Below, piece after piece: positions 54,645 to 63,481 of a stretch of DNA of 64,000 bases. The notes under the pieces are model-generated. The model did no database searches, was not told the DNA's origin, and was given only the letters and a program-made list of their open reading frames with translations. The stretch comes from Anaerotignum propionicum DSM 1682 (GTDB taxonomy: Bacteria > Bacillota > Clostridia > Lachnospirales > Anaerotignaceae), in assembly GCF_001561955.1 (NCBI RefSeq), contig NZ_CP014223.1, positions 434,001 to 498,000 of the forward strand, in the 5' to 3' direction. Numbering within the stretch: the stretch's first letter is position 1; every line of letters begins with the position of its first letter. The position numbers and the translations under genes are program-made.

Positions 54645-55040
54645 CTAACAAAGATTTTTTTGCCGTAAGCCGTCGCATAGGTTGATGACGGCATGCCATT
54701 TGCCTTCATCCTCCGCAGTGTGGCGAATCAAAAGAAGAAAATCTGCTTTACTGCTTTCTAAAAAGGAATGGGCAAAATAATTGGAATCCTTCTCCTTGTA
54801 GGCAGATAAAAAAAGCTGAAGACTTTCCTCGGTAATTGCCAAAGGAATACAACTTTCCATTTGCAAAAGGATTTCCTCAACCGTTTTATTTCCGCAGGGA
54901 CGCTTGGCAAAGTAGTAATAAAAGCTGCGGCTGTCAAAAAAAAGTACATGAGCCGGCGGGAAATTTCGCCCGTCTGTCATGGTGTCTCGCAGTAGATCTA
55001 AATAGCCATTGAGTTCTTTATGGCTGATTGATTGCTTCAA
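54645..55040 (-). CDS. uncharacterised 131-residue protein
   Basis: I start at TTG 55040 behind GAGGTGATTATT, the same start style as other genes here. The protein is soluble with mixed charge. HVLFFDSRSFYYYFAKRPCGN near 33-52 and DFLLLIRHTAEDEGKWHAVI near 100 are the most distinctive stretches. No domain, signal peptide or membrane helix is recognised. It lies between the aminotransferase and the TIGR01212 gene on the same strand, and is likely co-transcribed with the latter. Confidence 0.65.
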   Translation of the reverse strand: MKQSISHKELNGYLDLLRDTMTDGRNFPPAHVLFFDSRSFYYYFAKRPCGNKTVEEILLQMESCIPLAITEESLQLFLSAYKEKDSNYFAHSFLESSKADFLLLIRHTAEDEGKWHAVINLCDGLRQKNLC

Positions 55041-55111
55041 AATAATCACCTCAAAACCTTTGGTTTTAAAGTAATATGTGCTTGATTGAGAAAAATAATG
55101 ATGTCAGTTTT

Positions 55112-56206
55112 TTACTCTATCCAAAGCTTTAATTCCTGCAATAATGCAGCGTTGTTTTCGGGAGAGAGTATACAAAAGCGTAGATAAGTCTCGTCCAAAA
55201 AGGTGAATGTAGAAGCATCACGAATGAGCATTTTCTTTTGAATTAATTTTTCAAATAGCTCAGCTACAGTGATTTTATCTGTTAAGAGCTTCACTAAAAT
55301 AAAGTTTGCCGCAGAAGGGAATGCTTTCACATTTTTCCAAGTGGCAAGTTCTGCATATGCTTTTTTTCTTTCTTCTGAAATTAGTTTTTGTGTGGTTACA
55401 TGAAACAAGGTATCCTCGAAAATTTTTTCTCCTGCAAAAGCAGCCAGACTATTTACACTCCATGGATCTTGGTTTGTTTTTAGGCGATCCAGAAAGCTTT
55501 GGCTGGAAGAAACACCATAACCCAAGCGAATACCGGGAGCGGCAAAAAATTTTGATGTACCACGAACCACAAATAGATTATCAAATTTTTCTACCAAGGG
55601 AATGGCACAAATTTCTTCTAGATTATCGGAAAACTCTATATAGGTTTCGTCAATCATAACGGATGCACCAATTTGTTTACAGTGTTTTAGTACCTCTTCA
55701 AGCTGTTCAGTGGTGAAGGCAGAGCCGGTTGGATTATTTGGGTTACAAATAACCAGCATACCGATTTCTGGTGTCAATGTTTGAAGTAATGGGGGTAAAT
55801 CGATAAAAAAATTATTCTTTTCCTCCAAAGGAAAATAGGTGAAAGAGCCCCCGCAGAGGGTCACTTCTCTTTCATATTCGGAATAGGAGGGACCGATGAT
55901 GATGCTTTTTTTTGCATGAACAGTTTGAATAAAGGTAGAAATCAGCTCGGTGGAGCCATTTCCCACTACAATATGTTCTGTGCTTGCCCCTGTATATTTG
56001 GCAATGGCTTGTCTTAATGCCGTATATTTTTTGTCGGGATAAGTAGAAATAATACTTAAGTTTTCCGCCAAAGACTTTTCGGCAGTTTTAGGAAAGCCAA
56101 GAGGATTAATATTCCCGCTGAAGTCTATAATTTCACTTTTAGAAATACCATATTTTCTTTCAATGGCGTCCAAATCTCCGCCATGCTGATGAATCAGTTG
56201 CATCAT
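55112..56206 (-). CDS. PLP-dependent class I/II aminotransferase (HisC/CobD-like)
   Basis: A 364-residue aspartate-aminotransferase-fold enzyme. Motifs are IDFSGNINPLGFP near 28, NPNNPTGSAFT near 155, DETYIEFSDN near 188 and the PLP lysine in RGTSKFFAAPGIRLGYG near 215. The N-terminus HQHGGDLDAIERKYG resembles CobD-type threonine-phosphate decarboxylases, and the overall shape also fits histidinol-phosphate aminotransferase. No cobalamin or histidine genes are nearby, so the substrate is open. AAAGGAGCGAAGG precedes ATG. It begins 14 bases after the next unknown gene, suggesting one operon. Confidence 0.83.
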   Translation of the reverse strand: MMQLIHQHGGDLDAIERKYGISKSEIIDFSGNINPLGFPKTAEKSLAENLSIISTYPDKKYTALRQAIAKYTGASTEHIVVGNGSTELISTFIQTVHAKKSIIIGPSYSEYEREVTLCGGSFTYFPLEEKNNFFIDLPPLLQTLTPEIGMLVICNPNNPTGSAFTTEQLEEVLKHCKQIGASVMIDETYIEFSDNLEEICAIPLVEKFDNLFVVRGTSKFFAAPGIRLGYGVSSSQSFLDRLKTNQDPWSVNSLAAFAGEKIFEDTLFHVTTQKLISEERKKAYAELATWKNVKAFPSAANFILVKLLTDKITVAELFEKLIQKKMLIRDASTFTFLDETYLRFCILSPENNAALLQELKLWIE

Positions 56207-56220
56207 CCTTCGCTCCTTTG

Positions 56221-57780
56221 TTAAAAAATCTCATCTACTTTTTCTATTTCTGTGACTTTAGAACTCTGCATCTTAATGCGAGGATAGAGAATAAAAGGGT
56301 CTCCTGGGAAAATATCCGTTACTTCCAGTAAAATTTGGTTTGTTTTTTCAAAGGTTAAGGAAAAAACGGTTCCTTTATCCAAGTATAAATCCTCAAGGGT
56401 TTTTTCTGTAGTTTTATTTACGCTTCGTTTTGAACCCTGAGGGGTGTAATCTACAGGAAATTGGTTTTCATCAGGCACGGAAAGAAGATAATCCGTAACC
56501 TCATCCACGGCAAAAGCAGCCGCTAAGTCGCGGCAAAACTCATCCAATGGTGTTGTTGTGGCTATCTCAATGGTTTTCCAAAAATCAGGGTCCTCTTTCA
56601 TAGAAACCTGTATTGTGAGAATATCCTTTTCGGGGCCCATATAAAAGACCTGTTCAAAACGATTGATTTCCGTTTCCCGCTCCAAAGCTTCTAGAATTTC
56701 CTCATAAGGAAGCTTTTCAGGCATTTTATATTTCTCGTCTTCAATACCATTATCTCCCCAAAGTGCTTTTCCAAGAGGAGTCAGAGAATAATAACTGGGC
56801 GGTGTAAAAAGCTCTGCACCGATATTATGCTCCATAATCAGCAAAGCCGACAAATTATTAACCAAATTAAAATACTGAATGGGAGTAAAGGATATTGGGC
56901 GAATCATGCCAAAAAAGGCGCTCATAGGAAAAATAAACCACTTATCTATCATAATGCCCGTAAAAAGGAAAGAAGAAATGATTGCTTTATCATCCTCCGT
57001 CAAATCAGCAGGTTGGGTTTTCCAAATTTCTTCGATATCAATATCTACCTGTTTGTAAAATTGGATAAAAATTTGATCCGTTTCAATGGGTGAAGTCAGG
57101 CATTCTTTAAAAAAAGATGGTGTTGCAATGCCATGATCCAAGTCCATTGAAATGGAAAAACGTTCTGACGCCAGCTCGCAAGCCGCTTCCGCCGCCATTT
57201 TTAAAATTTCTTCATTGGTTTGGTCAAAAAAGGCATCACAATAGGGTGCACGTTGCACCTTTTTTGTATGAATTGCGGGCATATAAACAAAAAGCCCTAA
57301 TCTCCACGCAAGACGTGTCAGATATTCCAAATAAAACTCACTTTCATGGGCAAGCTTGTTTATAAGAATGGGCCTATCTTCTTCCCAAAAAAATAGATTT
57401 TCATCCATTTTACAATCAGGAATACAAAAATCTGTAATTCTACGCAAATCCTCCACGAAAGGATGTTCCGCTACGGAGTAGGTGAGAAGGGTAAAATCAG
57501 ATTTTTTTAGTTCTTGTCCCTCTGGGCTTAAACGAAGGGTATATAAATATTCCTTGCCCTCATCTTGGCTATTTAAATCCTGTCCCACAATGTTGGCGGG
57601 GGATAAAAGGGTATCCGCTGCAATGGCGGTATAATACCATTTGGTGAAAGCCAAAGGGGCTGCTTCCTTTAAACCTTTTTGGCAGTAGGCATCCATATGG
57701 GCAACCATATCGGTGTAGCCGTTTAAAAACAGGTTCAGCATTTGATTGTGCCGAGTCTGGGTGGTTTGTTCATATTTCAT
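56221..57780 (-). CDS. uncharacterised 519-residue protein
   Basis: A large, acidic, soluble protein without signal peptide. The N-terminal 380 residues look helical (DMVAHMDAYCQKGLKEAAPL, LLIMEHNIGAELFTPPSYYSLTPLGKALWG in parts) and end in a winged-helix-like LTPLGKALWG. Residues about 395-505 (DILTIQVSMKEDPDFWKTIEI, TPLDEFCRDLAAAF, PGDPFILYPRI) faintly resemble pRiA4b ORF-3 domains, where a short strand with a P..WR-like motif is followed by a helix; the similarity is weak. ATG is behind AAAAGGAGC. It leads the aminotransferase gene by 14 bases. Function unknown. Confidence 0.72.
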   Translation of the reverse strand: MKYEQTTQTRHNQMLNLFLNGYTDMVAHMDAYCQKGLKEAAPLAFTKWYYTAIAADTLLSPANIVGQDLNSQDEGKEYLYTLRLSPEGQELKKSDFTLLTYSVAEHPFVEDLRRITDFCIPDCKMDENLFFWEEDRPILINKLAHESEFYLEYLTRLAWRLGLFVYMPAIHTKKVQRAPYCDAFFDQTNEEILKMAAEAACELASERFSISMDLDHGIATPSFFKECLTSPIETDQIFIQFYKQVDIDIEEIWKTQPADLTEDDKAIISSFLFTGIMIDKWFIFPMSAFFGMIRPISFTPIQYFNLVNNLSALLIMEHNIGAELFTPPSYYSLTPLGKALWGDNGIEDEKYKMPEKLPYEEILEALERETEINRFEQVFYMGPEKDILTIQVSMKEDPDFWKTIEIATTTPLDEFCRDLAAAFAVDEVTDYLLSVPDENQFPVDYTPQGSKRSVNKTTEKTLEDLYLDKGTVFSLTFEKTNQILLEVTDIFPGDPFILYPRIKMQSSKVTEIEKVDEIF

Positions 57781-58372
57781 GAAAAAGCTCCTTTTGGGAA
57801 TATGTTTTAATGCAAAGACTACAGGTTTTGTTGTTACATCATTTTCATCATAAGTGATAAGTTTACAAGGGATAGCTGTAAGAATTTGAGAAGAGCTTGA
57901 GAATATCTTTTAACCCTCGTTACCCTCTACTTCGTTTCGGAAATATGAATATTTGGCCTTTACCTGAGGTTGCATTGACTGTTTGCAAAAATAAATTCCC
58001 TTATATTTTGGGAATCAACAACATTTACCTTAAAAATCTTTTCTTTTAGTATTGTTTTTCCGTTTCACTGTAAATATAATCAAGAAAGACATTTATAATG
58101 CTAATTCAATCAGTGTGCACATCTAAAGGATAGTTTTCCAGCCTTTTGTTGGGACATTTTTTAACAATGGAAAAAGGTTTCTTTTATATTTGCCCACAGT
58201 ATTTAAATTTAGCGATTCTTTAGATTTTCATTGTAACAGAAATAAGAGTAAATTGAAATACGAAAAAGGGTAAAATACTTAAGCAATTTGCACTGTATGG
58301 ATACAGAGAGGGTTTTGTTTTTGTGCAAAAGACAGATTTACAGAAAGTTATAAAGAAATTAATTTGAAGATG
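57781..58372. other. AT-rich intergenic region
   Basis: About 590 bases between two divergent genes contain no supported open frame. A weak ATTCCC/GGGAAT hairpin lies near 57995-58015. No riboswitch, tRNA or attachment site is recognised. The right end carries the promoter of the ACT-domain gene. Confidence 0.4.
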
Positions 58373-58401
58373 TTGAAACGGAATATAAAATATGGTATAT
58401 T
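58373..58401 (+). promoter_or_regulatory. promoter of the PheB-like gene
   Basis: TTGAAA (58373-58378) and TATATT (58396-58401) are 17 bases apart, with the GTG start 50 bases further on. Confidence 0.65.
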
Positions 58402-58450
58402 CCTTGTATTGAAAACAAATGTTTTCGGTAAAAAAACAGGAGGAGAAAAA

Positions 58451-58894
58451 GTGAAGGAAGATAAAAATTTTTTTATTGTGGATAAAAGTGTGCTGCCTGA
58501 AATATTTTTAAAGGTAATGGAAGTGAAGAATCTTTTAGAAAGCAAGAAGGAAAAAACAGTTCAGGATGCGGTAAGTAAGGTGGGTATTAGCCGCAGTGCT
58601 TTTTACAAGTATCGGGATGCAGTGCATCCTCTTTATGAGAACACAAGGGGAAAGACGGTTACTCTTTCTGCAAATTTAGATAATACCCCCGGTCTTTTAT
58701 CGGCAGTATTAAACGGTATTGCCACTGAGGGGGCAAATATTCTGACCATTAATCAAACAATTCCCATTAATGGAATTGCCAATGTTACGATAACCATTGA
58801 AACAAATGTGATGCAAGGAGATTTCAGCCGTCTGATTAACCGTATAGAAGGGCTGCAGGGGGTACAGTCTTTGCGGATTATCGGCAGAGAATAA
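58451..58894 (+). CDS. pheB: ACT-domain protein, PheB/UPF0735 family
   Basis: From GTG 58451 behind AGGAGGAG the protein has 147 residues. The N-terminal 65 residues carry VLPEIFLKVMEVKNLLES and VSKVGISRSAFYKYRDAV, a helix-turn-helix-like stretch typical of PheB/UPF0735. The C-terminal ACT domain (about 70-145; VTLSANLDNTPGLLSAVLNGIA) probably binds an amino acid. Bacillus PheB lies beside threonine genes, as here ahead of thrB, and is thought to be regulatory rather than a chorismate mutase. A terminator separates it from thrB. Confidence 0.88.
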   Translation: MKEDKNFFIVDKSVLPEIFLKVMEVKNLLESKKEKTVQDAVSKVGISRSAFYKYRDAVHPLYENTRGKTVTLSANLDNTPGLLSAVLNGIATEGANILTINQTIPINGIANVTITIETNVMQGDFSRLINRIEGLQGVQSLRIIGRE

Positions 58895-59061
58895 CTTTGA
58901 AAGCTTGGTTTTGGTACTTGTATTTTTGCAGGCTGAGAAGAATTTTTTGTGAGATGCTTAAGTCTCAATAGGAAACAACGGGAGAAAACAGTGTGTTTTC
59001 AAACAGGCTTTCAGGATTGGTGTTACAACTGTACTTTTGTGTCAACATTCATGATATGACT

Positions 59062-59088
59062 GGCTCCTCTTGTAGGAGCTTTGTTTTG
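59062..59088 (+). terminator. terminator of the PheB-like gene
   Basis: GGCTCCT and AGGAGCT(T) form a short GC-rich stem followed by TTTGTTTTG. The rest of the 58895-59166 gap has no gene, and no T-box or threonine-type leader is apparent. Confidence 0.8.
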
Positions 59089-59166
59089 TCCAAATTACTC
59101 TTGTGAATAAGTAATTTCTTGTAAAAAACATATATTTTCATGTTGTAAGAAGTGGAGGATAGTATT

Positions 59167-60069
59167 ATGATACATATTAAGATTCCTGCTACATCGGCAA
59201 ATATGGGCCCTGGGTTTGACTCGATCGGTGTCGCACTGGAATTGTATAACCACCTTTGGGTGGAGGCGATTCCCCAAGGGCTAAAAATCGAAGTAAAGCG
59301 AAAACAGGAAATTGAAATTCCTGTAGATGAAAGCAATTTAATTTACCAGACCATGAAGTATTTTTATGATCAAAAGGGTCTTGTTCTGCCTGGTATTCAC
59401 TTGATTCAGGAGGATTATATCCCTATGGTAAGGGGATTGGGCAGCAGTGCGGCTTGTATCGTTGGTGGCTTGATTGCGGCCAACGAATTAGCAGGAAGAC
59501 CTTGTGATAAAGAAGAGCTTGCCCAAATGGCTGCAAAGCTTGAGGGACACCCTGATAATTCAAACCCTGCAATTTTTGGCAGTATGGTTGTGGGTGCGTT
59601 GGATGAAGAAAAAATGATGCATGTACGCATTGCGTTACCGGAGGATTTGGTTTTTGCCACGATGGTACCTTCATTCCCTGTTTCTACCGCGAAAGCCAGA
59701 GGGGTTCTGCCTGATGGATACTCTCGGGGTGAGGTTGTTTTTAATGTATCACGAGGTGCTTTATTGGTAGCATCCATTATGAGCGGAAAGCTTGAAAATT
59801 TGTCTATGGCTATGGAGGATAAAATCCATCAGCCTTATAGAAGTCAGCTGATTCCAAACATGGGTGAAATTTTTCAAAGGGCCAAGACGTATGGCGCGCT
59901 GGCATCTTATTTGAGTGGTGCAGGCTCTACACTTATGGCTATGGTAAAGAAAGAGCAGTCAAATCAGTTCCAAAAAGACATGTCTGCTTATTTAAAAACC
60001 CTTCCCGACCATTGGCAATTGACGCTTTTAAAGGCCGACTTAGAGGGTGCAAAGGTTGAGACAGAATAA
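59167..60069 (+). CDS. thrB: homoserine kinase
   Basis: ThrB phosphorylates homoserine on the way to threonine. The 300-residue protein is a GHMP kinase: N-terminal IPATSANMGPGFDSIG near 6, ATP-binding PMVRGLGSSAACIVGG near 83-98 and the C-terminal GAGSTLMAM near 255. I start at ATG 59167 behind GTGGAGGATAG, not at the GTG five codons earlier. It is followed after 15 bases by lysC. Homoserine dehydrogenase, the enzyme between them in the pathway, is not in the window. Confidence 0.95.
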   Translation: MIHIKIPATSANMGPGFDSIGVALELYNHLWVEAIPQGLKIEVKRKQEIEIPVDESNLIYQTMKYFYDQKGLVLPGIHLIQEDYIPMVRGLGSSAACIVGGLIAANELAGRPCDKEELAQMAAKLEGHPDNSNPAIFGSMVVGALDEEKMMHVRIALPEDLVFATMVPSFPVSTAKARGVLPDGYSRGEVVFNVSRGALLVASIMSGKLENLSMAMEDKIHQPYRSQLIPNMGEIFQRAKTYGALASYLSGAGSTLMAMVKKEQSNQFQKDMSAYLKTLPDHWQLTLLKADLEGAKVETE

Positions 60070-60084
60070 CAGGAGGAAAGAACG

Positions 60085-61311
60085 ATGTTAATTGTGCAAA
60101 AGTATGGCGGCAGTTCTGTTGCCAATGCAGAGAGAGTCTTTAATGTTGCCAAAAGAATTTTGAAGGCGAAAGAAGCGGGAAATGACGTAGTTGTTGTTTT
60201 GTCTGCACAGGGAAAAACAACAGATGGGTTGATTGCTAAAGCAAAGGAAATCAATCCCAAAGCAAGCAGAAGAGAAATGGATATGCTTCTGGTTACCGGT
60301 GAGCAACAATCTGTTGCTTTAATGGCAATGGCAATCAGCGCATTGGGTGGAAGAGCAGTATCTTTAAATGGCGTTCAGGTTGGGATTGAAACAACCAATA
60401 CATACAGTAACGCAAGAATTCGTAAGATTCAAACAGAGCGTATTGAAAACGAGCTGGAGAGAGGAAATATTGTTCTTGTAACGGGATTTCAGGGAGTAAG
60501 TACCCATGGAGATATGACAACTTTAGGTAGAGGCGGCTCTGATACCTCTGCTGTTGCCTTAGCAGCGGCGTTACATGCGGATGTTTGCGAAATTTATACA
60601 GATGTCGATGGGGTATATACTGCGGATCCCAGAGTGGTAAAGGATGCGCAGAAACTTGATGAAATTAGCTATGACGAGATGTTGGAATTGGCATCTTTGG
60701 GGGCAAAAGTTCTGCATTGCCGTTCGGTTGAAGTGGCAAAGAAATACAATGTAAAGTTATCGGTGCTTTCAAGTATGACTGATGCAGAAGGTACAGAAGT
60801 GAAGGAGGAATGTAAGATGGAAAGAATGCTGGTTAGTGGTGTGGCGGCAGATAAAAATGTATCCAGAATTTCAATTATGGGAATCAAAGATGAACCTGGC
60901 AAGGCTTTTGAAATTTTTGCTTTGATGGCGAGAGAAAAGGTGAGTGTCGATATTATTTTACAATCAACGGGTCATGACGGTAAACAAGATATTTCTTTTA
61001 CAATTGGCAAGGATGATTTAGATATTGCTTTAAAAGCATTAGAAGATAATAAAGATAGATTAACTGCTGAAACCATTCTTCACGATGATAGTGTTGCCAA
61101 GTTATCCATTGTTGGTGCAGGTATGGCGACTAACCCTGGTGTAGCAGCAATGTTCTTTGAGGCGATGTATGATGCAGGAGTGAACATTCACATGATTTCT
61201 ACATCAGAAATTAAAATAACTGTATTGATTTCTGAAACAGATATTGATACTGCAATGGTGGCAGTGCACGATAAGTTTAAGAATGCTTCAGTTAATATGA
61301 GAAAGAACTGA
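60085..61311 (+). CDS. lysC: aspartate kinase
   Basis: Aspartokinase catalyses the first step of lysine, methionine and threonine synthesis. The 408-residue protein has VQKYGGSSVANAER at the start, VTGEQQSVALM near 70, TTLGRGGSDTSAVAL near 145-160 and a C-terminal pair of ACT domains (about 265-405; ISIMGIKDEPGKAFEIF, LSIVGAGMATNPGVAAMFF) for feedback control. It matches the class made of alpha and beta parts from one gene; an internal start near the ACT part is conceivable but not shown. ATG is behind AGGAGGAAAGAACG. A terminator follows. Confidence 0.95.
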   Translation: MLIVQKYGGSSVANAERVFNVAKRILKAKEAGNDVVVVLSAQGKTTDGLIAKAKEINPKASRREMDMLLVTGEQQSVALMAMAISALGGRAVSLNGVQVGIETTNTYSNARIRKIQTERIENELERGNIVLVTGFQGVSTHGDMTTLGRGGSDTSAVALAAALHADVCEIYTDVDGVYTADPRVVKDAQKLDEISYDEMLELASLGAKVLHCRSVEVAKKYNVKLSVLSSMTDAEGTEVKEECKMERMLVSGVAADKNVSRISIMGIKDEPGKAFEIFALMAREKVSVDIILQSTGHDGKQDISFTIGKDDLDIALKALEDNKDRLTAETILHDDSVAKLSIVGAGMATNPGVAAMFFEAMYDAGVNIHMISTSEIKITVLISETDIDTAMVAVHDKFKNASVNMRKN

Positions 61312-61320
61312 TTCCATTAT

Positions 61321-61359
61321 AAAAAGGTATCCTTAAGTATTGTTAAGGGTACCTTTTTA
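61321..61359 (+). terminator. terminator of thrB-lysC
   Basis: AAAAAGGTA-CCTTAA pairs with TTAAGG-TACCTTTTT around a short loop; T-rich tail. Confidence 0.9.
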
Positions 61360-61440
61360 TCTGACTTTTTAAATATGAGGTTATTTTCAGGTATACTACT
61401 ATTTTATTTTTGATTTCATCCTAAATTAATTAAAGGAAGA

Positions 61441-61983
61441 TTAATCGTCACAGCCATATTTATTCATAAAGAAATAGTGTTGCTGATTCAAATAATCACG
61501 GGCAATATCCAAAGCTTCGCCAAAACGCTGGAAGTGAACAACTTCACGTTCACGCAAGAAGCGAAGGGGTGCCAGTACGTCAGGGTCATCGGTTAAATCA
61601 ATAAGATATTCATAGGTGCTGCGGGCTTTTTGTTCTGCTGCCATGTCTTCATATAAATCTGTGATGGGATCTCCTTTTGATTGCAATACACATGCACTAA
61701 AGGGGACACCAGCTGCGGATGCAGGATAAATGCCCAAACCATGATTTACATAATATGCATCGAGACCGGAGTCGATAATTTGTTCCTTAGTTAGACCTTG
61801 GGTTAATTGATGGAAGATGGTTGCCATCATTTCTGCATGAGCAAATTCTTCCGTAGCAATGTCATTCAAGGTAGCTTTTGCCTCGGGAGTGACCATGGTG
61901 AATTTCTGGCTGAGATAACGTAAACTTGCAGCTAGTTCGCCATCAGGTCCACCATACTCCAATAGGGTATCATTCTTCATCAA
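61441..61983 (-). CDS. cotJC: CotJC-like manganese-catalase-fold spore coat protein, lacking the N-terminus
   Basis: The 180 residues match CotJC, a dimanganese-catalase-like coat protein. All expected metal ligands are visible: Glu in GPDGELAAS, Glu and His in ATEEFAHAEM, Glu in YEDMAAEQKA and His in REREVVHFQRF. CotJC proteins usually begin about 20 residues earlier with a MWxYEKxLQ-type segment, missing here. No ribosome site precedes the ATG at 61980 or TTG at 61983. The frame is open upstream to a TAG inside the recombinase gene, whose end overlaps this start by 14 bases. That suggests a 3' half separated from its 5' half by an element. A naturally short, coupled gene is the alternative. 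Confidence 0.85.
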   Translation of the reverse strand: MMKNDTLLEYGGPDGELAASLRYLSQKFTMVTPEAKATLNDIATEEFAHAEMMATIFHQLTQGLTKEQIIDSGLDAYYVNHGLGIYPASAAGVPFSACVLQSKGDPITDLYEDMAAEQKARSTYEYLIDLTDDPDVLAPLRFLREREVVHFQRFGEALDIARDYLNQQHYFFMNKYGCDD

Positions 61984-63436
61984 TGAGAAATAGTGATAAG
62001 CTGTCGTTGGGTTTATTATAGACTACTTTTTCAACGACTGCTTTAAATGCCGCTCTTTTGCCCTCTGTACTCACCTCTTCGTCCTGTAGCAAGGAGACTA
62101 TATCTAAGGGCTTATCGTAGGTAGAAGTATTGCCTAAGGTTTGGTGTTGCCGCTGACTTAATGTAGTTCTCTTTTTATTCAGCCGTTCCAATGCGGTATC
62201 GGTTTCCATTTTGACTTTTCTGTATTCTTCTAAGGAATCGATACCTGCCAAGTATGCTTCTTTTGCTTTTGCCAATCTTCCTTTTGTTTTACGAACCATT
62301 TGATCAATGAATTCTGTCTCATCAATTTCTAGTTTATGCCTAGTTGCATGATATTTCTCTCTTCCTTCGTTTCTAATGGTCACTTCTTGCAGTGATTCAA
62401 AGAGTGCCGGAAAAAGACGATTTGAAGATAGGGAATGGGAAATATGGCACTGACCATGGTTATACCTTCCACATTGCAAGTGGAAAGCATCCTTTTTTTT
62501 ATAATTTCCCGAGATAGATAGGCTGCAGCCACAGGCAGAGCATTTAATCATACTGCTAATCCAATGCTTTCCTTCTGTTTCCGGACGCTTATGAGAATAG
62601 TGGGTTCTTTTTTCTTTTGCTGTACGCATTGCGGCAGCTTCCCAAAGTTCTTCCGAAACCAATGGCTGCCAAGTACCTTTTGCTATCACGCTATCAGGAT
62701 TATGAAAATCTCTACGAGTTCGCCCTGTTGGTGTCCAGCGGGAATAACCCTTATAAACAGGATTATTTAAAATGTATTGCACTGTTCTATTTTCGAAAAG
62801 GCCACCACGGTGGGTACGAAAGCCCATTTGGTTCAGATGCCGACTGAGGGAATACATACTTTCTTTTCCCAAAGCGTAAGCTTCAAAGAGAAAACGGATC
62901 ATAGCTGCTTCTTCGGGAATGGGGGTTAAAACCTTGTTTTCCATGGTATATCCGAAGGGTGGGGGTGCTTGGTATTCTCCCTGATGGGCCTTTTTTACCA
63001 TGGTTTTTTTTACCTCTTCCGATAAATTCAATGAATAATATTCAGCCATTGCTTCTAGCATAGACTCATAAATAACTGCAAATTTATCATCTTGCGGGAT
63101 GGGTTCTCTCACAGAGATTACCTTTACGCCGTCTTTTTTTAACAGGGCTTTATATAGGACTGCATCCTCTTTATTTCTGGCAAAGCGGTCATACTTATGT
63201 ACAATAATGTACTTGATTTTGTTTTGTTTTTTTCGTGTTTGACGAATCATTTCTTGAAATCCGGGTCGTTTTTCTGCACTTCTTCCTGATATTCCTTCAT
63301 CTTTAAAAATAAACGCATTTGGTATTTGAAATCCATTTTTTTCAGCATAAGAAAGAATCTCTTCCAGCTGTACAGCGGGTGAGTAATCCATTTGTTCATC
63401 TGTGGAAACACGTATGTAAGCAGCAGCAAGAATCAT
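61970..63436 (-). CDS. large serine recombinase
   Basis: A 488-residue site-specific recombinase. The resolvase catalytic domain (1-145) has the nucleophile Ser in YIRVSTDEQ near residue 11 and the YDRFARN arginine motif near 85. A recombinase domain (about 155-280; PPPFGYTM, NPVYKGYSRW) follows, then a zinc ribbon with Cys pairs (CSACGC near 298 and CGRYNHGQC near 320) and a helical/coiled-coil tail. The layout matches SpoIVCA and phage large serine integrases. Its end lies inside the 5' end of a cotJC-like gene, a typical position of such integrases next to an attachment site. The start ATG is directly after a perfect 15-bp hairpin. Confidence 0.93.
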   Translation of the reverse strand: MILAAAYIRVSTDEQMDYSPAVQLEEILSYAEKNGFQIPNAFIFKDEGISGRSAEKRPGFQEMIRQTRKKQNKIKYIIVHKYDRFARNKEDAVLYKALLKKDGVKVISVREPIPQDDKFAVIYESMLEAMAEYYSLNLSEEVKKTMVKKAHQGEYQAPPPFGYTMENKVLTPIPEEAAMIRFLFEAYALGKESMYSLSRHLNQMGFRTHRGGLFENRTVQYILNNPVYKGYSRWTPTGRTRRDFHNPDSVIAKGTWQPLVSEELWEAAAMRTAKEKRTHYSHKRPETEGKHWISSMIKCSACGCSLSISGNYKKKDAFHLQCGRYNHGQCHISHSLSSNRLFPALFESLQEVTIRNEGREKYHATRHKLEIDETEFIDQMVRKTKGRLAKAKEAYLAGIDSLEEYRKVKMETDTALERLNKKRTTLSQRQHQTLGNTSTYDKPLDIVSLLQDEEVSTEGKRAAFKAVVEKVVYNKPNDSLSLFLIDEE

Positions 63437-63439
63437 AAA

Positions 63440-63481
63440 AAGACCCCCTTTCTTTTTTTGTATGGTAAGAAAGGGGGTCTT
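63440..63481 (-). promoter_or_regulatory. 15-bp hairpin holding the recombinase ribosome site
   Basis: AAGACCCCCTTTCTT (63440-63454 on the plus strand) pairs perfectly with AAGAAAGGGGGTCTT (63467-63481). Read on the minus strand, the 3' arm is the purine-rich AAGAAAGGGGG, the only candidate ribosome site, and the following TTTTT reaches to three bases from the ATG. It therefore looks like both a terminator for the upstream gene and a block on recombinase translation. Confidence 0.75.

Noticed and set aside
55112-56206. Firm naming as cobD or hisC
   Set aside because: The family resemblance is shared by both and no pathway genes are nearby to decide.
58895-59166. T-box or threonine riboswitch before thrB
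   Set aside because: The T-box core sequence is absent; only a simple terminator is seen.
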